Assembly: GCF_023952475.1 (NCBI RefSeq)
Contig: NZ_JALHRX010000025.1
Location: 1-58,783, forward strand
From: Cupriavidus sp. WGlv3
GTDB lineage: Bacteria; Pseudomonadota; Gammaproteobacteria; Burkholderiales; Burkholderiaceae
Direction: 5' to 3'
DNA: 58,783 nucleotides
Position 1 is the stretch's first letter, and every line of letters starts with the position of its first letter. The notes beneath the pieces are model-generated. The model was not told where the DNA came from. It saw only the letters and a program-made list of their open reading frames with translations, and made no database searches. Positions 1-6,887 of this stretch are shown one piece after another. Made by a program: the position numbers and the translations under genes.

Positions 1-750
1 CAAGCGGCAAAGGAGGATGCGGCTACCGGCAATACCAGCACGCCGGGCAAGGTGCCGCACCAAAGCGAGCCGATGGTCCACCTCAACGGCCGGGCTGGCG
101 TGGCTATGGTGGCGGGGCAAGACCTGCAAATCGCCAGTGGGGAAAGCGTCGTGCTCGCCAGCGGCCAGGACAACAATGTCGCCGTCGCGGGACAGGGGCG
201 CATCCATTCGGGAAAGGCGATTGGCGTGGCCGCAGGACTGTCTTCGGCCGGTGAAGGCAACGTCGGCCTGCAACTGACAGCAGGTCAGGGCGATATCGAT
301 CTCCAGGCGCAGCATGATTTGCTGAAGCTGGCGGCGCGGGAGGACCTGACCATTGTCTCGGCCAACATGAATGTGGACTTTGCCGCGGCCAAGCGCATTC
401 GCATTGCGACGGCTGGCGGGGCTGCCATCACCATCGAGGGCGGCAATATCACCTTCGAGTGTCCCGGCCCGATTACCTATAAAGCGGCGCAGAGGAAGTT
501 CGAAGGGCCGACCCATGCCTCAAGAGAGATGAATACGTGGCCCCAAACGCCGTTCGATGACGCCTACCTTTTGAGGGACGAAATCACCGGAGAGCCGCTG
601 CGAAACGTGCAAGTTGAACTGCGCCGGAATGATGGCGCACGCATCAAGCTTGTGACAGACAGTGAGGGCCGCTTGCCGAAACAGCGAGGCATTTCGATGG
701 AGCATGTTCAGTTGCGCGTACTTGGGAAGTCACGTGAGCAAAACGGCTGA
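1..750 (+). CDS. vgrG: Type VI secretion VgrG spike protein, C-terminal part (5' end outside window)
   Basis: The frame is open from base 1 and ends with TGA at 748-750, so only the last 249 codons are present. The visible part has the repetitive beta-helix pattern of the VgrG C-terminus (DUF2345 type): regular G/D/N turns with alternating hydrophobic strands, for example LQIASGESVVLASGQ and GDIDLQAQHDLLKLAAREDL. It is followed by about 70 residues that form a small add-on domain (FDDAYLLRDEITGEPLRNV). VgrG trimers tip the T6SS needle and carry effectors. The next two genes look like an effector and its immunity protein, so this VgrG probably delivers that lipase. GC content is clearly lower than in the genes after about 2900. 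Confidence 0.88.
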   Translation, partial: QAAKEDAATGNTSTPGKVPHQSEPMVHLNGRAGVAMVAGQDLQIASGESVVLASGQDNNVAVAGQGRIHSGKAIGVAAGLSSAGEGNVGLQLTAGQGDIDLQAQHDLLKLAAREDLTIVSANMNVDFAAAKRIRIATAGGAAITIEGGNITFECPGPITYKAAQRKFEGPTHASREMNTWPQTPFDDAYLLRDEITGEPLRNVQVELRRNDGARIKLVTDSEGRLPKQRGISMEHVQLRVLGKSREQNG

Positions 751-2419
751 GGTGGCAATGCAAAACGAGCGCAGTCCGTCCGAATCGGAAGTCGTGATAT
801 CGCGCACGCGCAATATCGACGGGCGACCGGTCTTTGACACGCACCTGACACCCACCGAGGACACGCGAACCAAGGTCATCGAGACCAAGCTGCCCGCAGT
901 GATTCCGATCGTGTTCCTGCCAGGCATCATGGGAACCAATCTGAAGAACAAAAAGACGGGCGATGCTGTCTGGCGGCCACCGAATATGAGCCTGAACCTG
1001 GCCGACATACTCGGCGTCGTCGCCGCCTTGGCGACATGGGGCATACGAGGACCAAAGCAACGGCAGCAAATCCTGAAAGCGGAAGATTTGACTGTGGACG
1101 ACGGAGGCTCTATTGACGTCGGGGAATCGGGACTAGCAAAAGAAACCGCGCGCAAGCGAGGCTGGGGCAGCGTGCTGCGCACCTCCTATAACCCGGTCAT
1201 GGGGTTACTGGAGGCGCGCACCAGCCGCATCGTTGCCAACCGCACGCTACAAGGATGGTGGTCGACTGAAGGCCTGCGCCCGCCCGGTGACTATGGTGAG
1301 GAAACCGGACAGCCGCCTTTGACGGAACCGGAACTCATGAAAGCAGCACGCTATGAGTTCGATGTCTGGTGCGCCGGCTACAACTGGCTTCAATCCAACC
1401 GGAAGTCCGCCGAAGACGTCAGGCTTTACATTGAAAACACAGTGCTGAGGCATTACCGCGAACAGAAGCCTCCGGTACCAGCCGACAAGGTCATCCTGGT
1501 TACGCATTCCATGGGCGGGCTCGTGGCGCGCGCGCTCACGAATCTTGTCGGCTATGAGAAGGTGCTAGGTGTGGTCCATGGCGTGCTGCCGGCGACAGGG
1601 GCGCCGGCGATTTACCATCACATGCGTGCGGGCTATGAGGGGCCTGAGCAGTTGATTCTGGGTTCAAATGCTGGGGAGGTTACCGCTGTCGTGGCAAATT
1701 CAGCTGGAGCGCTTGAGCTTTGCCCGAGCTTCGATCACCACGCTGGAAAACCATGGCTGTTTCTACAGGACAACGATGGAAACGTTGGCACAGATGAAGG
1801 GGGCTTTGCATCCGCATACCCGCGCGCAGGTGATCCATACAGAGAGATTTACTGCAATCCCGCATGGTATGGACTAGTGCCGGACCATAACTCAAAATTT
1901 CTCGACCTGACAGAGGACGCGGGCATTGTTCCGCTAGATCCTCGCGACCGCTTCAATGAGCTCATTGGGAAAATCGAGGATTTTCATCGGGAGATCGCCG
2001 GCGCGTATTGTCCAGAGACCTATGTACATTACGGCGCCGACGGCAGCAAGTCGATGCACAGTTGGCAGCACATTGTCTGGCGCGGAAATAGTCAACCAAG
2101 CAAGACGAGGTTGGATGATGGCAATGGGAGCTATCGCAAGGCGGCAATGGGCGATGCTCCCACCCTGACCGTAGCACCAGGAAAGGGAGACGGTACTGTT
2201 TCTGCGTACTCTGGAGAAGCGCCTCGTGATGCCGGTGCCCTCGCAGGAGTAAAGGCGAGCTTCCGACACGGTTCTGATGGAAGTGGTGCCGCCAATATTG
2301 CCCGCAAGGGCTATGATCACCAAGGCAGCTATAACGACCCGAGATCACAGTGGGCTAGCTTGTTTGGCATCATTAAAATTGCCCAGTTGGCAAATTGGCA
2401 TCCTAGCGAACCATCATGA
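734..2419 (+). CDS. Tle4-like T6SS lipase effector (alpha/beta hydrolase)
   Basis: An alpha/beta hydrolase of about 560 residues. The oxyanion-loop motif VFLPGIMGTNL lies near residue 60, and the nucleophile elbow VTHSMGGL places the serine at residue 259. The first glycine of GxSxG is replaced by threonine. Family knowledge: Tle effectors are phospholipases secreted by T6SS. The assignment to the Tle4 branch rests mainly on the Tli4-type gene directly downstream. Start: GTG at 734 has GGGAAG upstream and overlaps vgrG by 17 bases. ATG at 758 with GAGGTGG just upstream is an equally possible start. There is no signal peptide, as expected for a T6SS cargo. The stop overlaps the next start (ATGA), implying translational coupling. 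Confidence 0.78.
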   Translation: MSKTAEVAMQNERSPSESEVVISRTRNIDGRPVFDTHLTPTEDTRTKVIETKLPAVIPIVFLPGIMGTNLKNKKTGDAVWRPPNMSLNLADILGVVAALATWGIRGPKQRQQILKAEDLTVDDGGSIDVGESGLAKETARKRGWGSVLRTSYNPVMGLLEARTSRIVANRTLQGWWSTEGLRPPGDYGEETGQPPLTEPELMKAARYEFDVWCAGYNWLQSNRKSAEDVRLYIENTVLRHYREQKPPVPADKVILVTHSMGGLVARALTNLVGYEKVLGVVHGVLPATGAPAIYHHMRAGYEGPEQLILGSNAGEVTAVVANSAGALELCPSFDHHAGKPWLFLQDNDGNVGTDEGGFASAYPRAGDPYREIYCNPAWYGLVPDHNSKFLDLTEDAGIVPLDPRDRFNELIGKIEDFHREIAGAYCPETYVHYGADGSKSMHSWQHIVWRGNSQPSKTRLDDGNGSYRKAAMGDAPTLTVAPGKGDGTVSAYSGEAPRDAGALAGVKASFRHGSDGSGAANIARKGYDHQGSYNDPRSQWASLFGIIKIAQLANWHPSEPS

Positions 2420-3426
2420 CGCACCGCTTTCTCCTAACTGCTATGGCTGCGTGTATGGCGACGGTAATCTTAAGCACCGGTCATGCCAAAACGCCGAGGA
2501 ATATTCTGATGGATAAACCGGGATGGAAAACTCACTGCTTTGGGCGCTACCTTGTCGACTTGCCGCCACAAGCGGAAGTCCGTGCCGCGTACAAATTGTG
2601 GGGCACCGAAATCGAGCGCTTACCAGGCATCAACGCCCCATCGCTTCAAGACAAAGTAGACAAACGCGCCATTGCTTTGCAGTCAATGAGCCATGACACG
2701 GCCGGAAGCATGCTGGTGCGCCGTATCGATCATGGCAATGGCTCGACAAGCTTGCTTTCCTGGAGCAGCCCACGGCGCACCATACTGATGTATGAGGAAG
2801 CTTATCTGGCAACTACCAGCCCATGGCAAGCGTTCAAGTACAGCGGGGACATCTCGGCTAGCAGGCAGGCCATGGCGGTCGCGTTCCTGAACACGCTCGC
2901 CGCCAACATCCGCTCCCGCTCCGACAACGAAATCCCCACCGGCCCCGGCTTCTGCATCGACCAGGGCTTTATCGCCGGCAACGACTACCGTTCCGAGAGC
3001 GTGCAGGTGGGCATCACGCTGCCCCAACACCCCAACGCCTTCATCAGCTTTGACGCCAGCACCGGCGCCGAGGAAGACCGGTTGCTCGAACGCGTTGATA
3101 ACTTCCTGGCCAAGGCAGTATCCGGCCCGCTCGCCGGCCTGAAGGTATTGCGCAAGCGTGAGCGCAATGTCGGAGCGATTCCTGCCGAAGAGTTCGCCTC
3201 CGCCGCGACGGGGAAAGGCCAGCGTGTCTATGTATTCGCCTGGGAATCGCAGGGAAAAAACAGGTCCTTGTCCGAGCAAAACGTGGTGGCCGGGCTGCGC
3301 GTACTCGAGCAGCCGGTGGACACCCCGCAGACACCATATCAGCCCGCATTCCAGTCCGATGATGAGGCGCTGCAGCTATGGGATGCCATCATCGACTCCA
3401 TCCGGCTGCGTCCGGGCGCAGTCTAG
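2416..3426 (+). CDS. Tli4-family immunity protein for the adjacent lipase
   Basis: 336 residues with a clear Sec signal peptide (residues 1 to about 24, ending near STGHA), so the mature protein should be periplasmic, where a Tle lipase would act. The segment GWKTHCFGRYLVDLP is typical of the Tli4 N-terminal region. The second half (FCIDQGFIAGNDYRSESVQVG onward) fits the Tli4 C-terminal domain. The start ATG overlaps the effector stop by ATGA, a toxin-immunity arrangement that guarantees co-expression. Base composition changes inside the gene: the first ~460 bases are AT-richer with mixed codon use, and from about 2880 the codons are GC-rich like the host core genes. This suggests a recombination boundary. 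Confidence 0.75.
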   Translation: MTHRFLLTAMAACMATVILSTGHAKTPRNILMDKPGWKTHCFGRYLVDLPPQAEVRAAYKLWGTEIERLPGINAPSLQDKVDKRAIALQSMSHDTAGSMLVRRIDHGNGSTSLLSWSSPRRTILMYEEAYLATTSPWQAFKYSGDISASRQAMAVAFLNTLAANIRSRSDNEIPTGPGFCIDQGFIAGNDYRSESVQVGITLPQHPNAFISFDASTGAEEDRLLERVDNFLAKAVSGPLAGLKVLRKRERNVGAIPAEEFASAATGKGQRVYVFAWESQGKNRSLSEQNVVAGLRVLEQPVDTPQTPYQPAFQSDDEALQLWDAIIDSIRLRPGAV

Positions 3427-3433
3427 CGCCGCC

Positions 3434-4540
3434 CTATTCCCCTTGCCGCGCCGTGTGCGCCAGCAGCCAGTCCGTCACGGCATCGCGGTCGCCGCGGAAG
3501 ACGATGCGCGCCTCGCGCTGGGCGCGCTGGTAGTCATACATCGGGTCGTAGTAATCGCGCAGCAGCACTTCGATCCAGCCGCGGTGCAGCGCTACCTCGC
3601 CGCACTCGGCCTGGCGCGCGAGCGCCTGGTCCAGCAGCGCAGACAGCTCGCCGTAGCGGGCGCCGCCAAGCCGCGGCGCGATCGCGGCCATGGCTTCGCG
3701 CAGGCGGGTGGCGTAGGCATCGAAGCCTTCCGCGCTGCCCTTGGTGTCGATGAATTCCGCCGCCAGTCCCTGCACGTAGTCGCGCAGCACGCGTTCGACG
3801 CGGGTGTCGAACGGCGCTTCCAGCCATACCAGCGGACTGGCCTGCATGCGCTGCGACAGCGCCTGCGGCACGTCGCGGCTGCCGATGAAGCGGCCTTCGT
3901 CTTCCACCACCAGCGCGCGCCAGCCGGCGTCGAGATGACGCAGTACGTCGATGGCGAGGGCGTTTTCGAAGTCGATCTGCGGCGGCTGCGGCAGCGCGCG
4001 GCGGCCGAAGGCAGAGCCGCGGTGGCGCGCGTGGCCCTCAAGGTCGATCGACGCGGGCACGTCGGCCAGCACGTCGGTCTTGCCGCTGCCAGTCAGCCCG
4101 CCCACCACGAACCACGGCTGCGTAGTCGCCGCGGTATCGATGGTTTCGATCAGGAAACCGCGCATCGCCTTGTAGCCGCCGGTCACGCGCGGATAGTCGA
4201 CCCCCGCGTCGCGCAGCCACTGCTGCACCAGCTGCGAGCGCAAGCCGCCGCGGAAGCAATAAAGGTAGCCGTCCGGATGGGCGCGCGCAAACTCCGCCCA
4301 GGCGGCGATGCGCGCCACCTTGCGCTGGCCGGACACGAGCTGGTGGCCGAGTTCGATCGCCGCCTGCTGGCCCTTCTGCGCATAGCACAGGCCGACCTCG
4401 TGGCGCTCGGCGTCGTCCATCAGCGGCAGGTTGACCGCGCCGGGGAAGGCCCCGCGCGCGAACTCCAGCGGCGCGCGCACGTCCAGCATGGCGACGCCAC
4501 TGAGGAACAGTTTGCGGAAGTCGGCGGTATCTGGACGCAT
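3434..4540 (-). CDS. mnmH: tRNA 2-selenouridine synthase (MnmH/SelU)
   Basis: 368 residues. An N-terminal rhodanese domain carries the catalytic cysteine at about residue 95 (YLYCFRGGLRSQ), followed by a P-loop ATPase-like domain (GGLTGSGKT, residues 147-155). The enzyme replaces sulfur by selenium in 2-thiouridine at the wobble base of tRNAs for Lys, Glu and Gln, using selenophosphate. A longer reading frame reaches 4690. The ATG at 4540 is preferred because it begins the conserved rhodanese domain and overlaps the selD stop by one base (TGATG), a coupled arrangement. The donor enzyme SelD lies directly upstream, which supports the call. It converges with tli4 at a gap of only 7 bases. Confidence 0.95.
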   Translation of the reverse strand: MRPDTADFRKLFLSGVAMLDVRAPLEFARGAFPGAVNLPLMDDAERHEVGLCYAQKGQQAAIELGHQLVSGQRKVARIAAWAEFARAHPDGYLYCFRGGLRSQLVQQWLRDAGVDYPRVTGGYKAMRGFLIETIDTAATTQPWFVVGGLTGSGKTDVLADVPASIDLEGHARHRGSAFGRRALPQPPQIDFENALAIDVLRHLDAGWRALVVEDEGRFIGSRDVPQALSQRMQASPLVWLEAPFDTRVERVLRDYVQGLAAEFIDTKGSAEGFDAYATRLREAMAAIAPRLGGARYGELSALLDQALARQAECGEVALHRGWIEVLLRDYYDPMYDYQRAQREARIVFRGDRDAVTDWLLAHTARQGE

Positions 4541-5583
4541 CAGCGGATCTGTACGGCCAGTGCGGCGCGGGCCACCATCTCGCCGATCGGCCCGAGCGCC
4601 AGCCCCAGGCGCTGGCATTCGGCCAGGAACTCGGCTTCGCCGGCGGGCTCGACGGCGACCAGCAGGCCGCCGCTGGTCTGGGGGTCGCACAGCAGCGCGC
4701 GTTGCGCCTCGGTAAGCGGCGCGATGCGGTGGCCGTAGCTGTCGAAGTTGCGCTGGGTGCCGCCTGGCACGCAGCCCTGGCCGATGTAGTCGGCCACGTC
4801 ATCCAGCACCGGCACCGCGGCATAGTCGATGCGTGCGGTCAGGCCGCTGCCGTCGGCCATTTCGACCAGGTGGCCGAGCAGGCCGAAGCCGGTGACGTCG
4901 GTCATCGCCCGCACGCCGGGCAAGCGCCCGAAGGCGCTGCCGGGCCGGTTCAGCACGCACATCCAGTCGCGCGCCAGATGACGGTTGTCGTCGCGCAGCA
5001 GCCCTTTTTTCTCGGCCGTGGTCAGCACGCCGATGCCGAGCGGCTTGGTCAGATAAAGCCGGCAGCCGGGCGTGGCGGTGTCATTGCGCTTCATGTGCGC
5101 GCGCTCGACCAACCCCGTCACCGCCATGCCGAAGATGGGCTCGGGCGCGTCGATCGAATGACCGCCCGCCAGCGGAATGCCGGCGTCGTCGCAGGCGCGG
5201 CGCCCGCCCGCCACCACTTCGCGCGCCACCTCGGGCGGCAGCACGTTGACCGGCCAGCCCAGGATGGCGATGGCCATCAGCGGGTCGCCGCCCATGGCGT
5301 AGATGTCGCTGATCGCATTGGTAGCGGCGATGCGGCCGAAGTCGAACGGATCGTCGACGATGGGCATGAAGAAGTCGGTGGTGGACACCACGCCGCGCGG
5401 GCCATCGGCGCCGTCCAGCGCATACACCGCCGCGTCATCGCGCGAGGCATTGCCGACCCACAGGCGCGGGTCAAGGTGCTGCGCGCCGCTGCCGGCCAGG
5501 ATCACGTCGAGCATCTTGGGGGAAATCTTGCAGCCGCAGCCTGCACCGTGGCTGTACTGCGTCAGGCGGATGGGACTGGTCAT
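4540..5583 (-). CDS. selD: Selenide, water dikinase (selenophosphate synthetase)
   Basis: 347 residues. The flexible N-terminal active site HGAGCGCK supplies Cys16 and Lys19, matching E. coli Cys17 and Lys20. The enzyme uses a cysteine, not selenocysteine. Glycine-rich motifs of the AIR-synthase-like fold follow (GRIAATNAISDIYAMGGDP, LAGGHSID, TDVTGFGLLGH, CDPQTSGGLL). It makes selenophosphate from selenide and ATP. Start: the ATG at 5583 begins the conserved domain; an upstream in-frame ATG at 5706 would add a low-complexity tail. It forms a two-gene unit with mnmH, so selenophosphate here serves at least tRNA modification. Whether selA/selB exist cannot be judged from this window. Confidence 0.96.
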   Translation of the reverse strand: MTSPIRLTQYSHGAGCGCKISPKMLDVILAGSGAQHLDPRLWVGNASRDDAAVYALDGADGPRGVVSTTDFFMPIVDDPFDFGRIAATNAISDIYAMGGDPLMAIAILGWPVNVLPPEVAREVVAGGRRACDDAGIPLAGGHSIDAPEPIFGMAVTGLVERAHMKRNDTATPGCRLYLTKPLGIGVLTTAEKKGLLRDDNRHLARDWMCVLNRPGSAFGRLPGVRAMTDVTGFGLLGHLVEMADGSGLTARIDYAAVPVLDDVADYIGQGCVPGGTQRNFDSYGHRIAPLTEAQRALLCDPQTSGGLLVAVEPAGEAEFLAECQRLGLALGPIGEMVARAALAVQIR

Positions 5584-5764
5584 GGGCGTGGGCTCCGCGC
5601 GGCGTACCGGCGGGTCAGGAGCCTTGGCCCCGCCGGCAACGCCTGGATGAAGAGAGGAATTGGAATGAGAAGGGTTACTGCCTGCAGGCGAGCAACCAGG
5701 CGGCACCGATCGGCGCCGCGCGCTGGGGCGGACCGCCCGTCGGAGCGGCCTCGCCGGAGACGGC

Positions 5765-6244
5765 TTATTGCTCGCCCGGCTCCATCTGCGACTGCAGGTA
5801 GTTCTGCAGCCCGACCTTATCGATCAGGTCCAGCTGCGTTTCCAGGTATTCGATATGTTCCTCGGTATCGGTGAGGATATCGACCAGAATTTCGCGGCTG
5901 ACGTAATCGCCGACCGATTCACAGTAGGCAATGCCTTCCTTGACGGTGGTGTGCGCGGTCTGTTCCAGCTTCAGGTCGCACTTGAGCATCTCGGGCGTGT
6001 CTTCGCCGAGCAGCAGCTTGTGCAGGTCCTGCAGGTTGGGCAGGCCGTCCAGCATCAGGATGCGCTCGATCAGGCGGTCGGCGTGCTTCATTTCGCCGAT
6101 CGATTCCTTGTACTCCACCTCGCCGAGCTTCTTCAGGCCCCAGTGGCGATACATGCGGGCGTGCAGGAAATACTGGTTGATCGCGGTCAGCTCGTTCTTG
6201 AGCTGGGCGTTCAGATGCTGGATGACCTTCTTGTCACCTTTCAT
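5765..6244 (-). CDS. bfr: Bacterioferritin (heme-containing iron storage protein)
   Basis: 159 residues, normal for the family. Ferroxidase-centre ligands Glu18, Glu51 and His54 and the heme ligand Met52 are all present (GEMKHADRLIERI). Bfr forms a 24-subunit shell that oxidises and stores iron in the cytoplasm. The ATG at 6244 is chosen over the slightly longer frame because MKGDKKVI is the normal N-terminus. The gene lies 123 bases downstream of bfd, whose ferredoxin releases the stored iron, so the two probably form one iron-controlled unit. Confidence 0.97.
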   Translation of the reverse strand: MKGDKKVIQHLNAQLKNELTAINQYFLHARMYRHWGLKKLGEVEYKESIGEMKHADRLIERILMLDGLPNLQDLHKLLLGEDTPEMLKCDLKLEQTAHTTVKEGIAYCESVGDYVSREILVDILTDTEEHIEYLETQLDLIDKVGLQNYLQSQMEPGEQ

Positions 6245-6284
6245 TGGCGGCTCCTGTTGCATCGGGCCCGCGCAAAAATACGAA

Positions 6285-6303
6285 ACGGCGCCAATGGCGC
6301 CGT
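6285..6303 (-). terminator. Hairpin between bfd and bfr, possible attenuator
   Basis: ACGGCGCCA and TGGCGCCGT form a perfect 9-bp inverted repeat around one base. On the minus strand it is followed by TTCGTATTTTTGCG, a weak U-rich tail. It could partly terminate transcription coming from bfd or set the ratio of the two mRNAs. The hairpin is seen; its function is inferred. Confidence 0.4.
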
Positions 6304-6367
6304 GCAGTCAGAAAAAAGGAATGCGCAAAAACGCGCCGTGAACTGAACTTTCAGTTCATGGGCGCGT

Positions 6368-6673
6368 TCAGGCCACCAGCGCCTTGCGCTGGTCGTTCGC
6401 GACTGCCGGGTCCCGAGTGTCCATTATGGTACATGGGCCCGAAGCGGAACAGGAAGAAATCTCCACAACCTGGATGTTGGCGAGGGTCGCCACCGTGACA
6501 TTGCGTACCGCGGCCACGCCTTCCTGCAACACCTGCTGTGCACACTCGCGGCAGCGGCCGCAGCACGTGCCGACGCCGAGCGTTTCGGCCAGTTCGTCGA
6601 GGGTTTCGATGCCCAGGTGCGCGGCACCGTGGATCTCACGATCGGTGATCTGGTTGCAGATGCAGACGTACAC
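6368..6673 (-). CDS. bfd: Bacterioferritin-associated ferredoxin
   Basis: 101 residues from the GTG at 6673, preceded by GGAGGG four bases upstream. This start gives the standard N-terminus MYVCICNQITDREI. The four [2Fe-2S] cysteines are C4, C6, C38 and C41 (CxC ... CxxC; GVGTCCGRCREC contains one extra cysteine). Bfd binds Bfr and passes an electron to its heme to mobilise stored ferric iron. The C-terminal ~45 residues (from NVTVATLANIQ) extend past the usual ~65-residue Bfd core and match nothing I know. An in-frame ATG at 6706 is a less likely start. A Fur-box-like site lies 68 bases upstream. Confidence 0.93.
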   Translation of the reverse strand: MYVCICNQITDREIHGAAHLGIETLDELAETLGVGTCCGRCRECAQQVLQEGVAAVRNVTVATLANIQVVEISSCSASGPCTIMDTRDPAVANDQRKALVA

Positions 6674-6740
6674 AAGTCCCTCCGTTGGGGCGCGGGACAC
6701 CGGCATGTCCCTGCGAATGAACGTCAGAATATCAGAGATC

Positions 6741-6759
6741 AATAATGATAACAATTCCC
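6741..6759 (-). promoter_or_regulatory. Fur-box-like site upstream of bfd
   Basis: AATAATGATAACAATTCCC matches 14 of 19 positions of the classical Fur consensus GATAATGATAATCATTATC when read on the plus strand. It lies in an AT-rich island just upstream of bfd. In other bacteria bfd is repressed by Fur with iron and induced in iron starvation, which fits. The similarity is seen; binding is inferred. Confidence 0.7.
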
Positions 6760-6802
6760 ATTAAGCCACATCGCGTAAGGTCGGGAAGACGTCACAGGAC
6801 GT

Positions 6803-6860
6803 AAAAAGAAGGCGGCTGGCGCCGCACTTTCCTGCCTAGGGAAGTGCCGCGCCAGCCGCC
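6803..6860 (-). terminator. Rho-independent terminator after ptsI
   Basis: GGCGGCTGGCG (6811-6821) pairs with CGCCAGCCGCC (6850-6860), extended by an inner CACTTT/GAAGTG stem around a loop at 6831-6840. On the minus strand the stem is followed by TTCTTTTTAC. It lies 28 bases past the ptsI stop and separates the PTS unit from bfd. Confidence 0.85.
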
Positions 6861-6887
6861 TCTTCGGCTCGGAAAACCCTGACGCCG

